Part shown: one piece after another, positions 8,540-17,599 of the stretch
Position numbering within the stretch: the first letter of the stretch is position 1
Layout of the letters: every line of letters begins with the position of its first letter
Origin: Variovorax sp. OV329
Lineage (GTDB): Bacteria; Pseudomonadota; Gammaproteobacteria; Burkholderiales; Burkholderiaceae_C
Length of the DNA: 64,000 nucleotides
Direction of reading: 5' to 3'
Assembly (NCBI RefSeq): GCF_900114785.1
Contig: NZ_FOUG01000001.1
Coordinates: 186,001 to 250,000, forward strand
Notes under the pieces: generated by a model
What the model was told of the DNA's origin: nothing
The model's input: the letters and a program-made list of their open reading frames with translations, nothing else
Database searches by the model: none
Program-made: the position numbers and the translations under genes

Positions 8540-9616
8540 CTAGCCGCTGGCCTGCCGCGCCTGCAGCTCGCGCACCAGCACCGAGCCTTCCACCCGCTCC
8601 ATGTGCTCGGAGAAGACGCTTGCGAGCTCGTCCGCGCTGACCTGGTCGAAGCCCGCGCGGCGCGCTGCCGCCAGGCCGAACTCGTCATGCGACAGGTCGG
8701 CCAGGTGGTCGAAGAACTGGTCGATCTGGTTGCGGTAAAGGCGCTCTGTCTCCTCCGGCCCCAGGGCGCCGCGGCCGCGGTCGCTGAGCCACACGTCCCA
8801 GGTCTGGAAGTAGTCCTGCATGGTGTAGAGCGTGGTCGGGAAGTCGATGAACATGTCGGGCAGGGCGCTGCCGTCGTCGGCGGCGCTGCAAATCACCAGC
8901 ATCTGGCGCTGCAGCACCTTCGACGAGCCCTGCGGCGCGGTGATCCTGCGCGACTCGATCTTGTGATTGCTCTGGGTCACTTCCTTCCTGAAGGCCTCCA
9001 GGTCGGCCGGCGTGGCGGGAAACACCACCTTGAGCTTGAGCATCCTGCCCCGGGGCAGGCCGCGGGCCATGCTTTCGGCGCGCAGTTGCATCAGGGCGAT
9101 CAGCAGGAAGTTGGAGAAGTAGCCGTAGGCCAGAGCCCGGCCGATGCTGTAGTGCTCGGCGCCGTCGACCAGCCCGCGCTCCAGCCGCAGCTTGATGTGC
9201 ACGCCCACCCCGAAGGCCACCGCCAGCGTGAGCAGCGTCATCATCCCGTCGCCCGACAGCGGGTTCACCCAGGCGGCCGGCAGGCAGGCCGCCCCGAAGG
9301 GGCAGGGCACGTCCTTGAGGATGTTCAGCAGGGCCGCGGCCACCAGCAGCACGGTCAGGCCGCGGGTGACCCAGCTGTACTCCTGGTAGAAGGCGCGGAT
9401 CGCCCGCCAGCCGACCGTGACCGGGGCCTTCTGCTCGGTGCGCACCGGCACCAGGCCGCGGCGCCTGGCCTGGGCCAGGCGGATGTTCAGCAGCTCCCGA
9501 TCGCCTGAATAGCCCAGGGTGGTGAGCTCGTCGGGGCGTTCGCGCTCGGCCACTGCGCGGCCATCCGACAGGTCGATCTCCAGCGTGTCCTGCGCCTGGT
9601 CGTAGGTGGATTTCAT
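8540..9616 (-). CDS. Membrane protein with C-terminal STING-like domain (TM-STING-like)
   Basis: The 358-residue protein has three parts. Residues 1-50 resemble a DUF2283-like module (TYDQAQDTLEIDLSDGR). Residues 86-101 and 124-142 are two transmembrane helices. Residues 155-310 look like a STING ligand-binding domain: SIGRALAYGYFSNFLLIAL (human STING has GLAWSYYIGYLRLIL here), a beta region KLKVVFPATPADL, then IDFPTTLYTM (258-265; human LEYATPLQTL) and a helix ETERLYRNQIDQFFDHLAD. Bacterial STING proteins sense cyclic dinucleotides and trigger cell death in CBASS defence, and TM-linked forms are known. No CD-NTase gene lies in this window. The fold call is from visual comparison only, and the gene could be a divergent housekeeping receptor. 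Confidence 0.65.
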   Translation of the reverse strand: MKSTYDQAQDTLEIDLSDGRAVAERERPDELTTLGYSGDRELLNIRLAQARRRGLVPVRTEQKAPVTVGWRAIRAFYQEYSWVTRGLTVLLVAAALLNILKDVPCPFGAACLPAAWVNPLSGDGMMTLLTLAVAFGVGVHIKLRLERGLVDGAEHYSIGRALAYGYFSNFLLIALMQLRAESMARGLPRGRMLKLKVVFPATPADLEAFRKEVTQSNHKIESRRITAPQGSSKVLQRQMLVICSAADDGSALPDMFIDFPTTLYTMQDYFQTWDVWLSDRGRGALGPEETERLYRNQIDQFFDHLADLSHDEFGLAAARRAGFDQVSADELASVFSEHMERVEGSVLVRELQARQASG

Positions 9617-9684
9617 GGTGGCCCGTTCGGCATGGTGGCGATGCCGGCGAATCTACAACGGCCGCATGAGACAATCACGCCTTG

Positions 9685-9720
9685 GCTGCTGCGCCTTGCT
9701 CCGGGCGCAGCAGCTTTTTC
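9685..9720 (+). promoter_or_regulatory. Terminator-like hairpin in the leader of the second BMP gene (possible attenuator)
   Basis: A perfect 10-bp stem (GCTGCTGCGC at 9685-9694, GCGCAGCAGC at 9705-9714) with a 10-base loop is followed directly by TTTTTC. It has the form of an intrinsic terminator on the plus strand, but it stands only about 30 bp before the ATG of a plus-strand gene and the upstream gene is on the minus strand. It would therefore end transcripts in the leader of the BMP gene, consistent with attenuation. No aptamer was recognised. Confidence 0.5.
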
Positions 9721-9746
9721 GTTCCGGAGCCATGTAGAGGACCACC

Positions 9747-10844
9747 ATGTACAAAAACCTCGTGGGCCGCGCCTTGCTTGCGCTGGCAGCCACTGGTATT
9801 TCATCCACCCTTTTCCTGCCCGCCGCGCAGGCGGCCGATCCGCTGAAGATCGGCTTCGTGTACGTCACGCCCGTCACCGACGCCGGCTGGACGAAGCAGC
9901 ACGACGAGGGCCGCAAGGCCGTCGCGGCCGCGCTGGGCGACAAGGTCAAGACCACCTACGTCGAGAACGTGGCCGAGGGCCCTGACGCCGAGCGGGTGAT
10001 CCGCGACCTGGCGCAGCAGGGCAACAAGCTCATCTTCACGCCCAGCTTCGGCTACATGGAGCCCACGCTGAAGGTGGCGCGCGACTTCCCGGACGTGAAG
10101 TTCGAGTCGATCACCGGCTACAAGCAGGCGGCCAACGTGGCCACCGCGAATGCCCGCTACTACGAGGGCCGCTACCTGGCCGGCGTGGCGGCCGGCCGCA
10201 TGAGCAAGACGCACGTGGCGGGCTACGTGGCGGGCTTCCCCATTCCCGAGGTGCTGCAGGGCATCAACGCCTTCACGCTTGGCATGCGCTCGGTGGACCC
10301 GAAGGCGCAGGTGAAGGTGGTGTGGCTCAACGAGTGGTTCAACCCGCCGGCCGAGCGCGATGCCGCCATGACCCTGTTCAACCAGGACGTGGACGTGATC
10401 GCCTTCCACACCGGCTCCACCGCCGTGATGGCGGCGGCGCAGGAGCGCGGCAAGATGGCCATCGGCTACCACTCCGACATGCGCAAGGTGGCGCCCGACG
10501 CGCAGATCGTCGCGGTGCAGCACCTCTGGGGCGACTACTACACCCAGCGCGCGCGCGCGGTGCTCGACGGCACCTGGAAGAGCGGCAACCTGTGGGGCGG
10601 CGTGAAGGAAGGGATGATCCGCGTGGGCGAGTTCGGTCCCAAGGTGCCGCAGGCCGTGCGGGACGAGGTGCTGGCGCGCCAGAAGGACATCGCCGATGGC
10701 AAGGTGCAGCCCTTCCGGGCCATGGCCGCGGACGTGCGCGACAACGAGGGCAAGTTGCGCATCGCCGCCGGCAAGTCGCTGGCCGATGCCGACATCCTGC
10801 AGATGAACTGGCTGGCCGAAGGCGTGCAGGGAAAGATCAAGTAG
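9747..10844 (+). CDS. BMP-family ABC transporter substrate-binding protein (second copy)
   Basis: This 365-residue periplasmic binding protein has a Sec signal ending in AAQAAD, and the BMP fold starts at LKIGFVYVTPVTDAGWT. It is clearly paralogous to the lipoprotein at 3415 (shared GYMEPTLKVA, FPIPEVLQGIN, NEWF-PP). It is not a lipoprotein and has no permease or ATPase of its own beside it, so it may share the importer at the left edge with a different specificity. A terminator-like hairpin lies in its leader. Substrate is inferred to be a purine base or nucleoside. Confidence 0.9.
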   Translation: MYKNLVGRALLALAATGISSTLFLPAAQAADPLKIGFVYVTPVTDAGWTKQHDEGRKAVAAALGDKVKTTYVENVAEGPDAERVIRDLAQQGNKLIFTPSFGYMEPTLKVARDFPDVKFESITGYKQAANVATANARYYEGRYLAGVAAGRMSKTHVAGYVAGFPIPEVLQGINAFTLGMRSVDPKAQVKVVWLNEWFNPPAERDAAMTLFNQDVDVIAFHTGSTAVMAAAQERGKMAIGYHSDMRKVAPDAQIVAVQHLWGDYYTQRARAVLDGTWKSGNLWGGVKEGMIRVGEFGPKVPQAVRDEVLARQKDIADGKVQPFRAMAADVRDNEGKLRIAAGKSLADADILQMNWLAEGVQGKIK

Positions 10845-10905
10845 GGTGCCTCGGTCGCGCGCCGGCTGAGCCGTTGCGCAGTGGAGGCCACCTGCGGAGC
10901 CGGAA

Positions 10906-12069
10906 TCAGCCGCGGTTGGCGGCGCCTACGCCTTTGGGTGCTTCCTGGTGCGCGGCAATGACCTCGCGGTAGTGCTCGACGTAGCGAGCTGCCATGTGGG
11001 CGGCCGAGTAGTGAGCCGCGTTGGCGAGGCCGCCCGCGCGCATTTCGGCGAAGCGCGGCGCCGCGTCGCGGATGGCCCGGGCGATGGCCACCGGGTCTTT
11101 CGGGTCCACGTAGACCGCGGCGTCCGAGCCGATCTCGTTCATGGGCGCCAGGTTGGAGGTGAACACCGGGCAGCCGCAGGCCTGCCCCTCGATGATGGGC
11201 CAGCCGAAGCCTTCCTGCAGCGAGGGGAAGAGCAGGGCGCAAGCGCCGCAGTACAGCGCCCGCAGGTGGTCGTGCGACACGTCGCGCAGCACGTGCACCT
11301 TGGCGGCCAGGCCAGGATGGTCGGCCACCAGGGCGATCATTTCCTGCGTGAGCGCCGAGCCGACGAACACCAGGCTCTGCACCGGCGAGGTCGCCGGGTC
11401 GCGCTGCAGCTCGGCGAAAGTGCGCAGCACCGCCATTCGGTTCTTGCGCGCATGCTCGTGGCCCACGTGCAGCAGGAAGCGGTCCTCGGGCTCGAGGCCG
11501 TGCGCGGCCAGGCGCTCGCGCACCACGGCATCGGGCAGGGGGCCGAACTCGTTGTTCAGGCCGATCAGCAGGGTCTGCACCTTCGACGCGTCTGCCAGCC
11601 CCAGCGCCAGCACCTCGCGCTCGGTGGCGGCGGAGCTGCACACCACCCGGTCGGCGTAGGCGAAGCCGTCGGCGATCAGCTTCTGGAAGATGCGCCCGGT
11701 GAAGCCCACCTGCCAGTCGGTCACGATGCCGCGCGCCGCCTGGATGGCGATCACGTCGTGGCAGGTCAGCACGTTGGCATGCCGCACCAGGCGCGGCATG
11801 TACATGGCGTTGGAATGGTCGCAGACATGCACCACGTCGGCCCGGCGCGCGTGGCGCATCAGCGTGGGCAGGAAGAGGACGAACTTGTCGAGGTAGCCGG
11901 CCCACTTGCGCAGCCGGGCCGGCAGGGGCAGCCGGTTGGCGCGCGCCTGCGGGCTCAGGACCTGCACCTCGCAGCCCAGGCGGGGCAGTTCGCGTTCCAG
12001 CATGGCCGAGAAGGCCAGCATGCTCTTCTGGTCGTCCGGCGGGTAGTTGCCGATCAGCAGCACTTTCAT
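10906..12069 (-). CDS. Glycosyltransferase family 4 (GT-B)
   Basis: This 387-residue enzyme should transfer a sugar from a nucleotide donor, probably to a surface glycan. It starts with the Rossmann-like MKVLLIGNYPPDDQKSM and has the C-terminal GT4 donor region with the EGFGWPIIEGQACGCPV segment (E-x7-E type). The length is usual for the family. It is alone on this strand, divergent from guanine deaminase and convergent with the BMP gene, and no other glycan genes are nearby. The acceptor cannot be predicted. Confidence 0.88.
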   Translation of the reverse strand: MKVLLIGNYPPDDQKSMLAFSAMLERELPRLGCEVQVLSPQARANRLPLPARLRKWAGYLDKFVLFLPTLMRHARRADVVHVCDHSNAMYMPRLVRHANVLTCHDVIAIQAARGIVTDWQVGFTGRIFQKLIADGFAYADRVVCSSAATEREVLALGLADASKVQTLLIGLNNEFGPLPDAVVRERLAAHGLEPEDRFLLHVGHEHARKNRMAVLRTFAELQRDPATSPVQSLVFVGSALTQEMIALVADHPGLAAKVHVLRDVSHDHLRALYCGACALLFPSLQEGFGWPIIEGQACGCPVFTSNLAPMNEIGSDAAVYVDPKDPVAIARAIRDAAPRFAEMRAGGLANAAHYSAAHMAARYVEHYREVIAAHQEAPKGVGAANRG

Positions 12070-12160
12070 CGCATGAAATTATCCCTGTCAGCTTGCCCGT
12101 ATGGGGGCTATACGTCCTGCGACATTGCAAAGCGTGGTCATTGAACTACGCTTTGGCGCC

Positions 12161-13459
12161 ATGACGATGAAAGCCCTGCGCGCCTCCCTCTTGCGTTTCG
12201 ATCCCGCCACCGGCGAGGCCCTGTTCGACGAGGACGGCCTGCTGGTCACCGGCCCCGACGCGCGCGGCCGCCAGGTGGTTCAGGCCGCGGGCGCCTGGTC
12301 CGCCTTGAAGGACCAGCTCGGCCAGGTGCCCGTGGAGCACCTGCCGGGCCGCATCCTGGCGCCGGGCTTCATCGACATGCACGTGCACTATCCGCAGACG
12401 GACATCATCGGCGCGCCGGCGGCGGGCCTGCTGCCCTGGCTGGAGAACTACACCTTTCCGGCAGAAAGCCGCTTCGCCGACCCGCAGCACGCCGGTGCGG
12501 TGGCCGAGTTCTTCCTGGACGAGCTGATGCGCAACGGCGTGACCACCGCGCTGACCTTCGCGACCTCGCATCCCGCCTCCGTCGATGCCTTCTTCGACGC
12601 CGCGCAGCGCCGCCAGCTGCGCATGATCACCGGCAAGGTGCTGCAGGACCGCCACTCGCCCGACGGCGTGCGCGACCAGACCGAGCAGAGCCTGGTCGAC
12701 ACCGAGGCGCTGATCCGCCGCTGGCACAAGGTCGACCGCCTGGGCTACGCCATCACCCCGCGCTTCGCGCCCACCAGCACCGACGCCCAGTTGCATGGCG
12801 CCGGCGAGCTGGCCAAGACCTACGGCGACACCTGGATCCACTCCCACGTCTCGGAGAACAAGGACGAGGTGAAATGGGCGCGCGAGCTCTTCCCCCAGGC
12901 GCGGTCCTACCTGGACGTGTACCTGGGCTTCGGGCTGATGCGCGAGCGGGCCGTGTATGCCCACTGCATCCACTTCGACGACGACGACCGCCGCCTGATG
13001 CGCGAGACCGGCGCCGTCACCGCCGTCAGTCCCACCAGCAACCTTTTCCTGGGCAGCGGCTTCTTTGATTTCGAGGGCGCCGACCGCATCGGCTACCACT
13101 ATGGCCTGGCGAGCGACGTGGGCGGCGGCACCAGCTTCAGTCCCTTCGACACCATGCTGGCCGCCTACTACGCGGGCCGCGAGGGCCAGACCAAGCCGGG
13201 CCTGAGCATCCCGCCCTCGCAGCTGTGGTGGCACCACACCGGCGGCGCCGCCCGGGCCCTGGGCCTGGCGGGCGTGGCGGGCAACCTGCAGCCGGGCTGC
13301 GAGGCGGACTTCCTGGTGCTGAACCCGGCCGCCACGCCGCTGCTGGCGCGCAAGACGAAGCTCGCCAACAGCCTGGAGGAACTGCTTTTCGCCATGATCG
13401 TGCTGGGTGACGACCGCCTGATCGAGCGCACGGTCATCGGGCAGGCGCTGGACAGCTGA
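12161..13459 (+). CDS. guaD: Guanine deaminase
   Basis: This enzyme converts guanine to xanthine and ammonia. The 432-residue amidohydrolase shows the zinc motif HVHYPQTD (H-x-H) at [10 protein letters not shown], then [17 protein letters not shown] and the metal Asp region [13 protein letters not shown], all in the order known for guanine deaminases. The ATG at 12161 fits the usual N-terminus. The longer frame from 12101 adds an unlikely leader. It complements the adenine deaminase at 6900, so both purine bases can be deaminated towards xanthine. No xanthine dehydrogenase is in this window. Confidence 0.93.
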   Translation: MTMKALRASLLRFDPATGEALFDEDGLLVTGPDARGRQVVQAAGAWSALKDQLGQVPVEHLPGRILAPGFIDMHVHYPQTDIIGAPAAGLLPWLENYTFPAESRFADPQHAGAVAEFFLDELMRNGVTTALTFATSHPASVDAFFDAAQRRQLRMITGKVLQDRHSPDGVRDQTEQSLVDTEALIRRWHKVDRLGYAITPRFAPTSTDAQLHGAGELAKTYGDTWIHSHVSENKDEVKWARELFPQARSYLDVYLGFGLMRERAVYAHCIHFDDDDRRLMRETGAVTAVSPTSNLFLGSGFFDFEGADRIGYHYGLASDVGGGTSFSPFDTMLAAYYAGREGQTKPGLSIPPSQLWWHHTGGAARALGLAGVAGNLQPGCEADFLVLNPAATPLLARKTKLANSLEELLFAMIVLGDDRLIERTVIGQALDS

Positions 13460-13521
13460 GCGGCCGGCCGGGGCGCCGTCGGGCTCCCCCTAGAATTGCG
13501 GCCCTGACTAGGACGCCCAAC

Positions 13522-14088
13522 ATGAGCATCAAGAGCGACAAGTGGATCCGCCGCATGGCCGAGAAGAACGGCATGATCGAGCCCTTCGAACCGGGCCAGA
13601 TCCGCGAGGCCAACGGCCACAAGATCATCAGCTACGGCACCTCGAGCTACGGCTACGACATCCGCTGCGCGCCCGAATTCAAGGTCTTCACCAACATCCA
13701 CAGCACGGTGGTCGACCCGAAGAACTTCGACGAGAAGAGCTTCGTGGACATGCATGGCGACTACTGCATCATCCCGCCCAACAGCTTCGCGCTCGCGCGC
13801 ACGGTCGAGTACTTCCGCATCCCGCGCAACGTGCTGACCATCTGCCTGGGCAAGAGCACCTATGCCCGCTGCGGCATCATCGTCAACGTGACGCCCTTCG
13901 AGCCCGAGTGGGAAGGCTACGTGACGCTGGAGTTCAGCAACACCACGCCGCTGCCCGCCAAGATCTACGCCGGCGAAGGCTGCGCGCAGGTGCTGTTCTT
14001 CGAGAGCGACGAGGTCTGCGAGACCAGCTACAAGGACCGCGGCGGCAAGTACCAGGGCCAGCGCGGCGTCACCCTGCCCAAGACCTGA
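13522..14088 (+). CDS. dcd: dCTP deaminase
   Basis: Dcd deaminates dCTP to dUTP in pyrimidine deoxynucleotide synthesis. The 188-residue sequence has the typical start [14 protein letters not shown], the core [15 protein letters not shown] and the nucleotide and catalytic segment [20 protein letters not shown] with the active-site Glu in the following EFSNTT region. Its length is normal for the homotrimeric enzyme. It stands alone between guaD and an esterase gene that begins 16 bp later. Confidence 0.96.
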   Translation: MSIKSDKWIRRMAEKNGMIEPFEPGQIREANGHKIISYGTSSYGYDIRCAPEFKVFTNIHSTVVDPKNFDEKSFVDMHGDYCIIPPNSFALARTVEYFRIPRNVLTICLGKSTYARCGIIVNVTPFEPEWEGYVTLEFSNTTPLPAKIYAGEGCAQVLFFESDEVCETSYKDRGGKYQGQRGVTLPKT

Positions 14089-14104
14089 CAAAGAAGAGGG
14101 TCGC

Positions 14105-14980
14105 ATGCTTTGGCTGCGGACCTGGCTGCTGGCCCTCCTGGCCAGCGCCGCGGCATGGGCGCAGGCCGGGACCCTCGAGGGCGCCGAGTTCAAGAGCGCG
14201 CTGCTGGGCCGAACCTGGGCCTTCAACGTCTACCTGCCCACCGGCTACGACCCGAACGGGCTGCTGCGCTACCCGGTGCTGTACCTGCTGCACGGCAACG
14301 GCGCCGACCGAAACGAGTGGAGCACGCGAGGGCGCATCCGGCGCACGGCCGACGCGCTGATCGAATCGGGCGAGATCCCACCGGCCATCATCGTCATGCC
14401 CGATGCCGGAACCAGCTGGTACGTGGACCTGAAGGAGCCGATGGAAAGCGCCTTCTTCCTGGAGCTGATCCCGGTCATCGAGAAGAACTACCGCGTCCTG
14501 AACACCCGCGACGCGCGGGTGGTGGGCGGGTTGTCGATGGGGGCCTACGGCGCGCTGCGCTTCGTGCTCAAGTACCCGGAGAAATTCCAAGCGGCGGCGC
14601 TGCTGAGCCCGGCTGTCTACACCCCCGAGCCGCCCGAGAACTCGTCCGCGCGCACCGCCCGTGTGTTCACGCTGCAGGGGGGCGACGGCAGCTTCAGCCC
14701 GGAAGTGTGGAAGTCCTACAACTACCCCTCGCTGTGGGATGCCTTCCTGCGCAAGGGCATCAAGGTGCCCATGTACATCAACTCGGGCGATGACGACGAG
14801 TTCTTCATCGAGGCGCACGCCGTGGCGCTGTACGAGCTGCTGCGCCGTAACCGCCAGCCGGCCGAGCTGCGCATCGTGAACGGCCGGCACGAGTGGGCGG
14901 TGTGGGAATCCACCGCGGCCGACGCCCTGCGCTACGTGTTCCAGGGCGTTCGGCGGCCGCAGGCGTCTCCCACCCCCTGA
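14105..14980 (+). CDS. Exported alpha/beta-hydrolase (esterase D-like)
   Basis: The 291-residue protein has a Sec signal (LLALLASAAAWAQA) and an esterase-D/S-formylglutathione-hydrolase-like fold. The nucleophile elbow is GGLSMGAYGAL (G-x-S-x-G), an oxyanion region is YLLHGNGADRNEW, and the acid and base candidates are SGDDDEF and GRHEW near the C-terminus. It should hydrolyse a carboxyl ester in the periplasm or outside the cell. It begins 16 bp after dcd, with a ribosome-site-like AAGAAGAGGG between. The substrate is unknown. Confidence 0.88.
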   Translation: MLWLRTWLLALLASAAAWAQAGTLEGAEFKSALLGRTWAFNVYLPTGYDPNGLLRYPVLYLLHGNGADRNEWSTRGRIRRTADALIESGEIPPAIIVMPDAGTSWYVDLKEPMESAFFLELIPVIEKNYRVLNTRDARVVGGLSMGAYGALRFVLKYPEKFQAAALLSPAVYTPEPPENSSARTARVFTLQGGDGSFSPEVWKSYNYPSLWDAFLRKGIKVPMYINSGDDDEFFIEAHAVALYELLRRNRQPAELRIVNGRHEWAVWESTAADALRYVFQGVRRPQASPTP

Positions 14981-15075
14981 GGTGTGCCAGACCGGCCCCC
15001 GTCCGACACGCGCGGCGCCGGGGCGGCAGTACCATCGGCCTCCTTCCCCCACCCGAGGGGAAGCAGGAGAAGACG

Positions 15076-15957
15076 ATGAGATGGGAAGGCAACGAGCAGT
15101 CTGACAACGTGGAAGACCGCCGCGGCAGCGGTGGCGGTGGTGGCGGCTTCCCGATCGGGGGGCGCGGCATCGGCATCGGCACCATCGCGGTCGCCCTGGT
15201 CGCCGGCTGGGTCTTCGGCATCAACCCGCTCACGGTGCTGGGCCTGCTCAGCGGCGGCGGAGATCCCACCGCCCAGGTGCAGCAGCAGGGGCCTGCGCCC
15301 AAGCCGCCTGCCAACGACCGCGAGGCCGAGTTCGTCGGCGTGGTGCTGCGCAACACCGAGCAGGTGTGGTCGCAGGTTTTCCAGCAGGCCGGAGGCAGCT
15401 ACACGCCCACGCGCCTGGTGCTGTTCCGCGGCTACCAGCAGACCGCCTGCGGCGCCGGCGAATCGGCCATGGGTCCCTTCTATTGCCCGGGCGACAAGAA
15501 GGTCTACATCGACCTGGGCTTCTTCGACACCCTGAGCAAGCAGCTGGGGGCGCCCGGCGAGTTCGCCCGCGCCTACGTGATCGCCCACGAGGTGGGCCAC
15601 CATGTGCAGGACGAGCTGGGCATCACCGGCAAGGTGGACCAGATGCGTGGACGCATGAGCCAGGCCCAGAACAATGCCCTCAGCGTGCGGGTGGAACTGC
15701 AGGCCGACTGCTTCGCTGGCATCTGGGCCCACCATTCGCAGCAGTCCAAGCAGTGGCTGGAGCCGGGCGACATCGAGGCGGCCATGAACGCGGCCCAGAA
15801 GATCGGCGACGACGCCTTGCAGCGCTCGGCCGGCCGCGCAGTGGTGCCCGACAGCTTCACCCACGGCACCAGCGCGCAGCGCCAGCGCTGGTTCCAGTCG
15901 GGCTACAAGAGCGGCCAGGTGCAGGATTGCGATACGTTTTCCGCCAAATCGCTCTGA
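15076..15957 (+). CDS. Neutral zinc metallopeptidase, YpfJ family
   Basis: This 293-residue membrane-anchored protein begins with the family-typical MRWEGNEQSDNVEDRRG. A Gly-rich stretch follows, then one transmembrane helix (IGTIAVALVAGWVFGI). The catalytic zinc motif is HEVGHHVQ (HExxH), with ELQADCFAG downstream providing the third ligand. The peptidase domain is expected in the periplasm. The ATG at 15076 is preceded by an AGGAGA site. The physiological substrate of the family is not established. Confidence 0.92.
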   Translation: MRWEGNEQSDNVEDRRGSGGGGGGFPIGGRGIGIGTIAVALVAGWVFGINPLTVLGLLSGGGDPTAQVQQQGPAPKPPANDREAEFVGVVLRNTEQVWSQVFQQAGGSYTPTRLVLFRGYQQTACGAGESAMGPFYCPGDKKVYIDLGFFDTLSKQLGAPGEFARAYVIAHEVGHHVQDELGITGKVDQMRGRMSQAQNNALSVRVELQADCFAGIWAHHSQQSKQWLEPGDIEAAMNAAQKIGDDALQRSAGRAVVPDSFTHGTSAQRQRWFQSGYKSGQVQDCDTFSAKSL

Positions 15958-16049
15958 TCCAGGCACTTTGCTACGAAAACCATAGCAAGAAAGGGGCATG
16001 AGCCCTTGTCACACATGCTTTATGCGGCAGTGCGACAATAGAGGGCTCA

Positions 16050-17534
16050 ATGAGTACTCTTTATTCCGATCTCGCGCTGGCGGAACCTCTGAAGCGCGCC
16101 GTGGCCGAAATGGGCTATGAGAACATGACGCCGATCCAGGCGCAGGCCATTCCCGTGGTGTTGACCGGGCAGGACGTGATGGGCGCAGCCCAGACCGGCA
16201 CCGGCAAGACGGCCGCCTTCTCGCTGCCGCTCCTGGAGCGCATGCTCAAGCACGAGAACGCTTCCACCTCGCCGGCGCGCCATCCCGTGCGCGCGCTGGT
16301 GCTGCTGCCCACGCGCGAGCTGGCGGTGCAGGTGGCCCAGCAGGTCGAGCTGTACGCCAAGTACACCAAGCTGCGCAGCACCGTGGTCTTCGGCGGCATG
16401 GACATGAAGCCGCAGACGCTGGAGCTGAAGAAGGGCGTCGAAGTCCTGGTCGCCACCCCTGGCCGCCTGCTGGACCACATCGAGGCCAAGAACGCGGTGC
16501 TCAACCAGGTCGAGTACGTGGTGCTCGACGAGGCCGACCGCATGCTGGACATCGGCTTCCTGCCCGACCTGCAGCGCATCCTGTCCTACCTGCCCAAGCA
16601 GCGCACCACGCTGCTGTTCTCGGCCACCTTCTCCCCCGAGATCAAGCGCCTGGCCGGCAGCTACCTGCAGAACCCGGTCACCATCGAGGTGGCCCGGCCC
16701 AACGAGACGGCCTCCACCGTCGAGCAGCACTTCTTCAGCGTGGCCGAGGACGACAAGCGCCGCGCCCTCAAGCAGATCGTTCGCCAGCGCGGCATTACGC
16801 AGGCCTTCGTCTTCGTCAACAGCAAGCTGGGCTGTGCCCGACTCGCGCGCTCGCTCGAGCGCGAGGGCCTGAAGACCAACGCCCTGCACGGCGACAAGAG
16901 CCAGGACGAGCGCCTGAAGGCGCTCAACGCCTTCAAGGCCGGCGAAGTCGACCTGCTGGTGTGCACCGACGTGGCGGCGCGCGGCCTGGACATCAAGGAC
17001 GTGCCCGCGGTGTTCAATTTCGACGTGCCCTTCAACGCCGAGGACTACGTGCACCGCATCGGCCGCACCGGCCGTGCCGGTGCCTCGGGCCTGGCCGTGA
17101 CCTTCGCCAGCGGTGGCAACGACGTGCGCCTGGTGGCCGACATCGAGAAGCTGATCAAGAAGAAGATCGAGCTGGAGCCGGTCGAGTTCGAGGAAGACCG
17201 CCCGCGTGGCCGCATCAACGACGGCCGCCGCCATTGGCGCGAGGAAGGCGAGGCGGGTGACTCGCGCGACGTGCTCGACCAGCCGCGCGAACAGCGCGAA
17301 CAGCGCGAGCCGCGCTCGTCCAGCGGCCGTGCCGGCCAGCGTCCGCATCGCCCGGCGGCCGCGCCGCGCGACCCGTTCTTCGACAAGCCCTATGAATCCG
17401 GCAGCAGTGACGTTGCACCCGCCTGGGAAGCCGCGGTGAAGAGCACGCCCGCGCGCGGCGTGTCGGCCAACATCAAGTCCAAGCGCAAGGTCGCGGCACT
17501 GTTCAGGGCCGCGCCGGAAACCACCGCTTCCTGA
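16050..17534 (+). CDS. rhlE: DEAD-box ATP-dependent RNA helicase
   Basis: The 494-residue helicase has the motifs in order: Q motif (MTPIQAQAIP), Walker A AQTGTGKTAAF, PTRELAVQ, VLDEADRMLD (DEAD), SAT (FSATFSPE), and the C-terminal ARGLDIKDV and HRIGRTGRAG. The C-terminus after residue 380 is a basic, low-complexity extension typical of RhlE. It should unwind RNA duplexes in ribosome maturation or RNA decay. The gene stands alone, convergent with apaH. A GACAAT sequence about 11 bp before the start could be a -10 element, without a convincing -35. Confidence 0.95.
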   Translation: MSTLYSDLALAEPLKRAVAEMGYENMTPIQAQAIPVVLTGQDVMGAAQTGTGKTAAFSLPLLERMLKHENASTSPARHPVRALVLLPTRELAVQVAQQVELYAKYTKLRSTVVFGGMDMKPQTLELKKGVEVLVATPGRLLDHIEAKNAVLNQVEYVVLDEADRMLDIGFLPDLQRILSYLPKQRTTLLFSATFSPEIKRLAGSYLQNPVTIEVARPNETASTVEQHFFSVAEDDKRRALKQIVRQRGITQAFVFVNSKLGCARLARSLEREGLKTNALHGDKSQDERLKALNAFKAGEVDLLVCTDVAARGLDIKDVPAVFNFDVPFNAEDYVHRIGRTGRAGASGLAVTFASGGNDVRLVADIEKLIKKKIELEPVEFEEDRPRGRINDGRRHWREEGEAGDSRDVLDQPREQREQREPRSSSGRAGQRPHRPAAAPRDPFFDKPYESGSSDVAPAWEAAVKSTPARGVSANIKSKRKVAALFRAAPETTAS

Positions 17535-17599
17535 GTTCCGGCGGGTTTGGCCGGTGCCGCTGGCGCGGCTTCAGTCCCGCCGCCGTCCCTGGCGCGGTT

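Noticed and set aside
16001..16040. TTGTCA...GACAAT as a sigma-70 promoter for rhlE
   Set aside because: The spacing of 22 bp is too long for a confident call. Only the -10-like element is mentioned.
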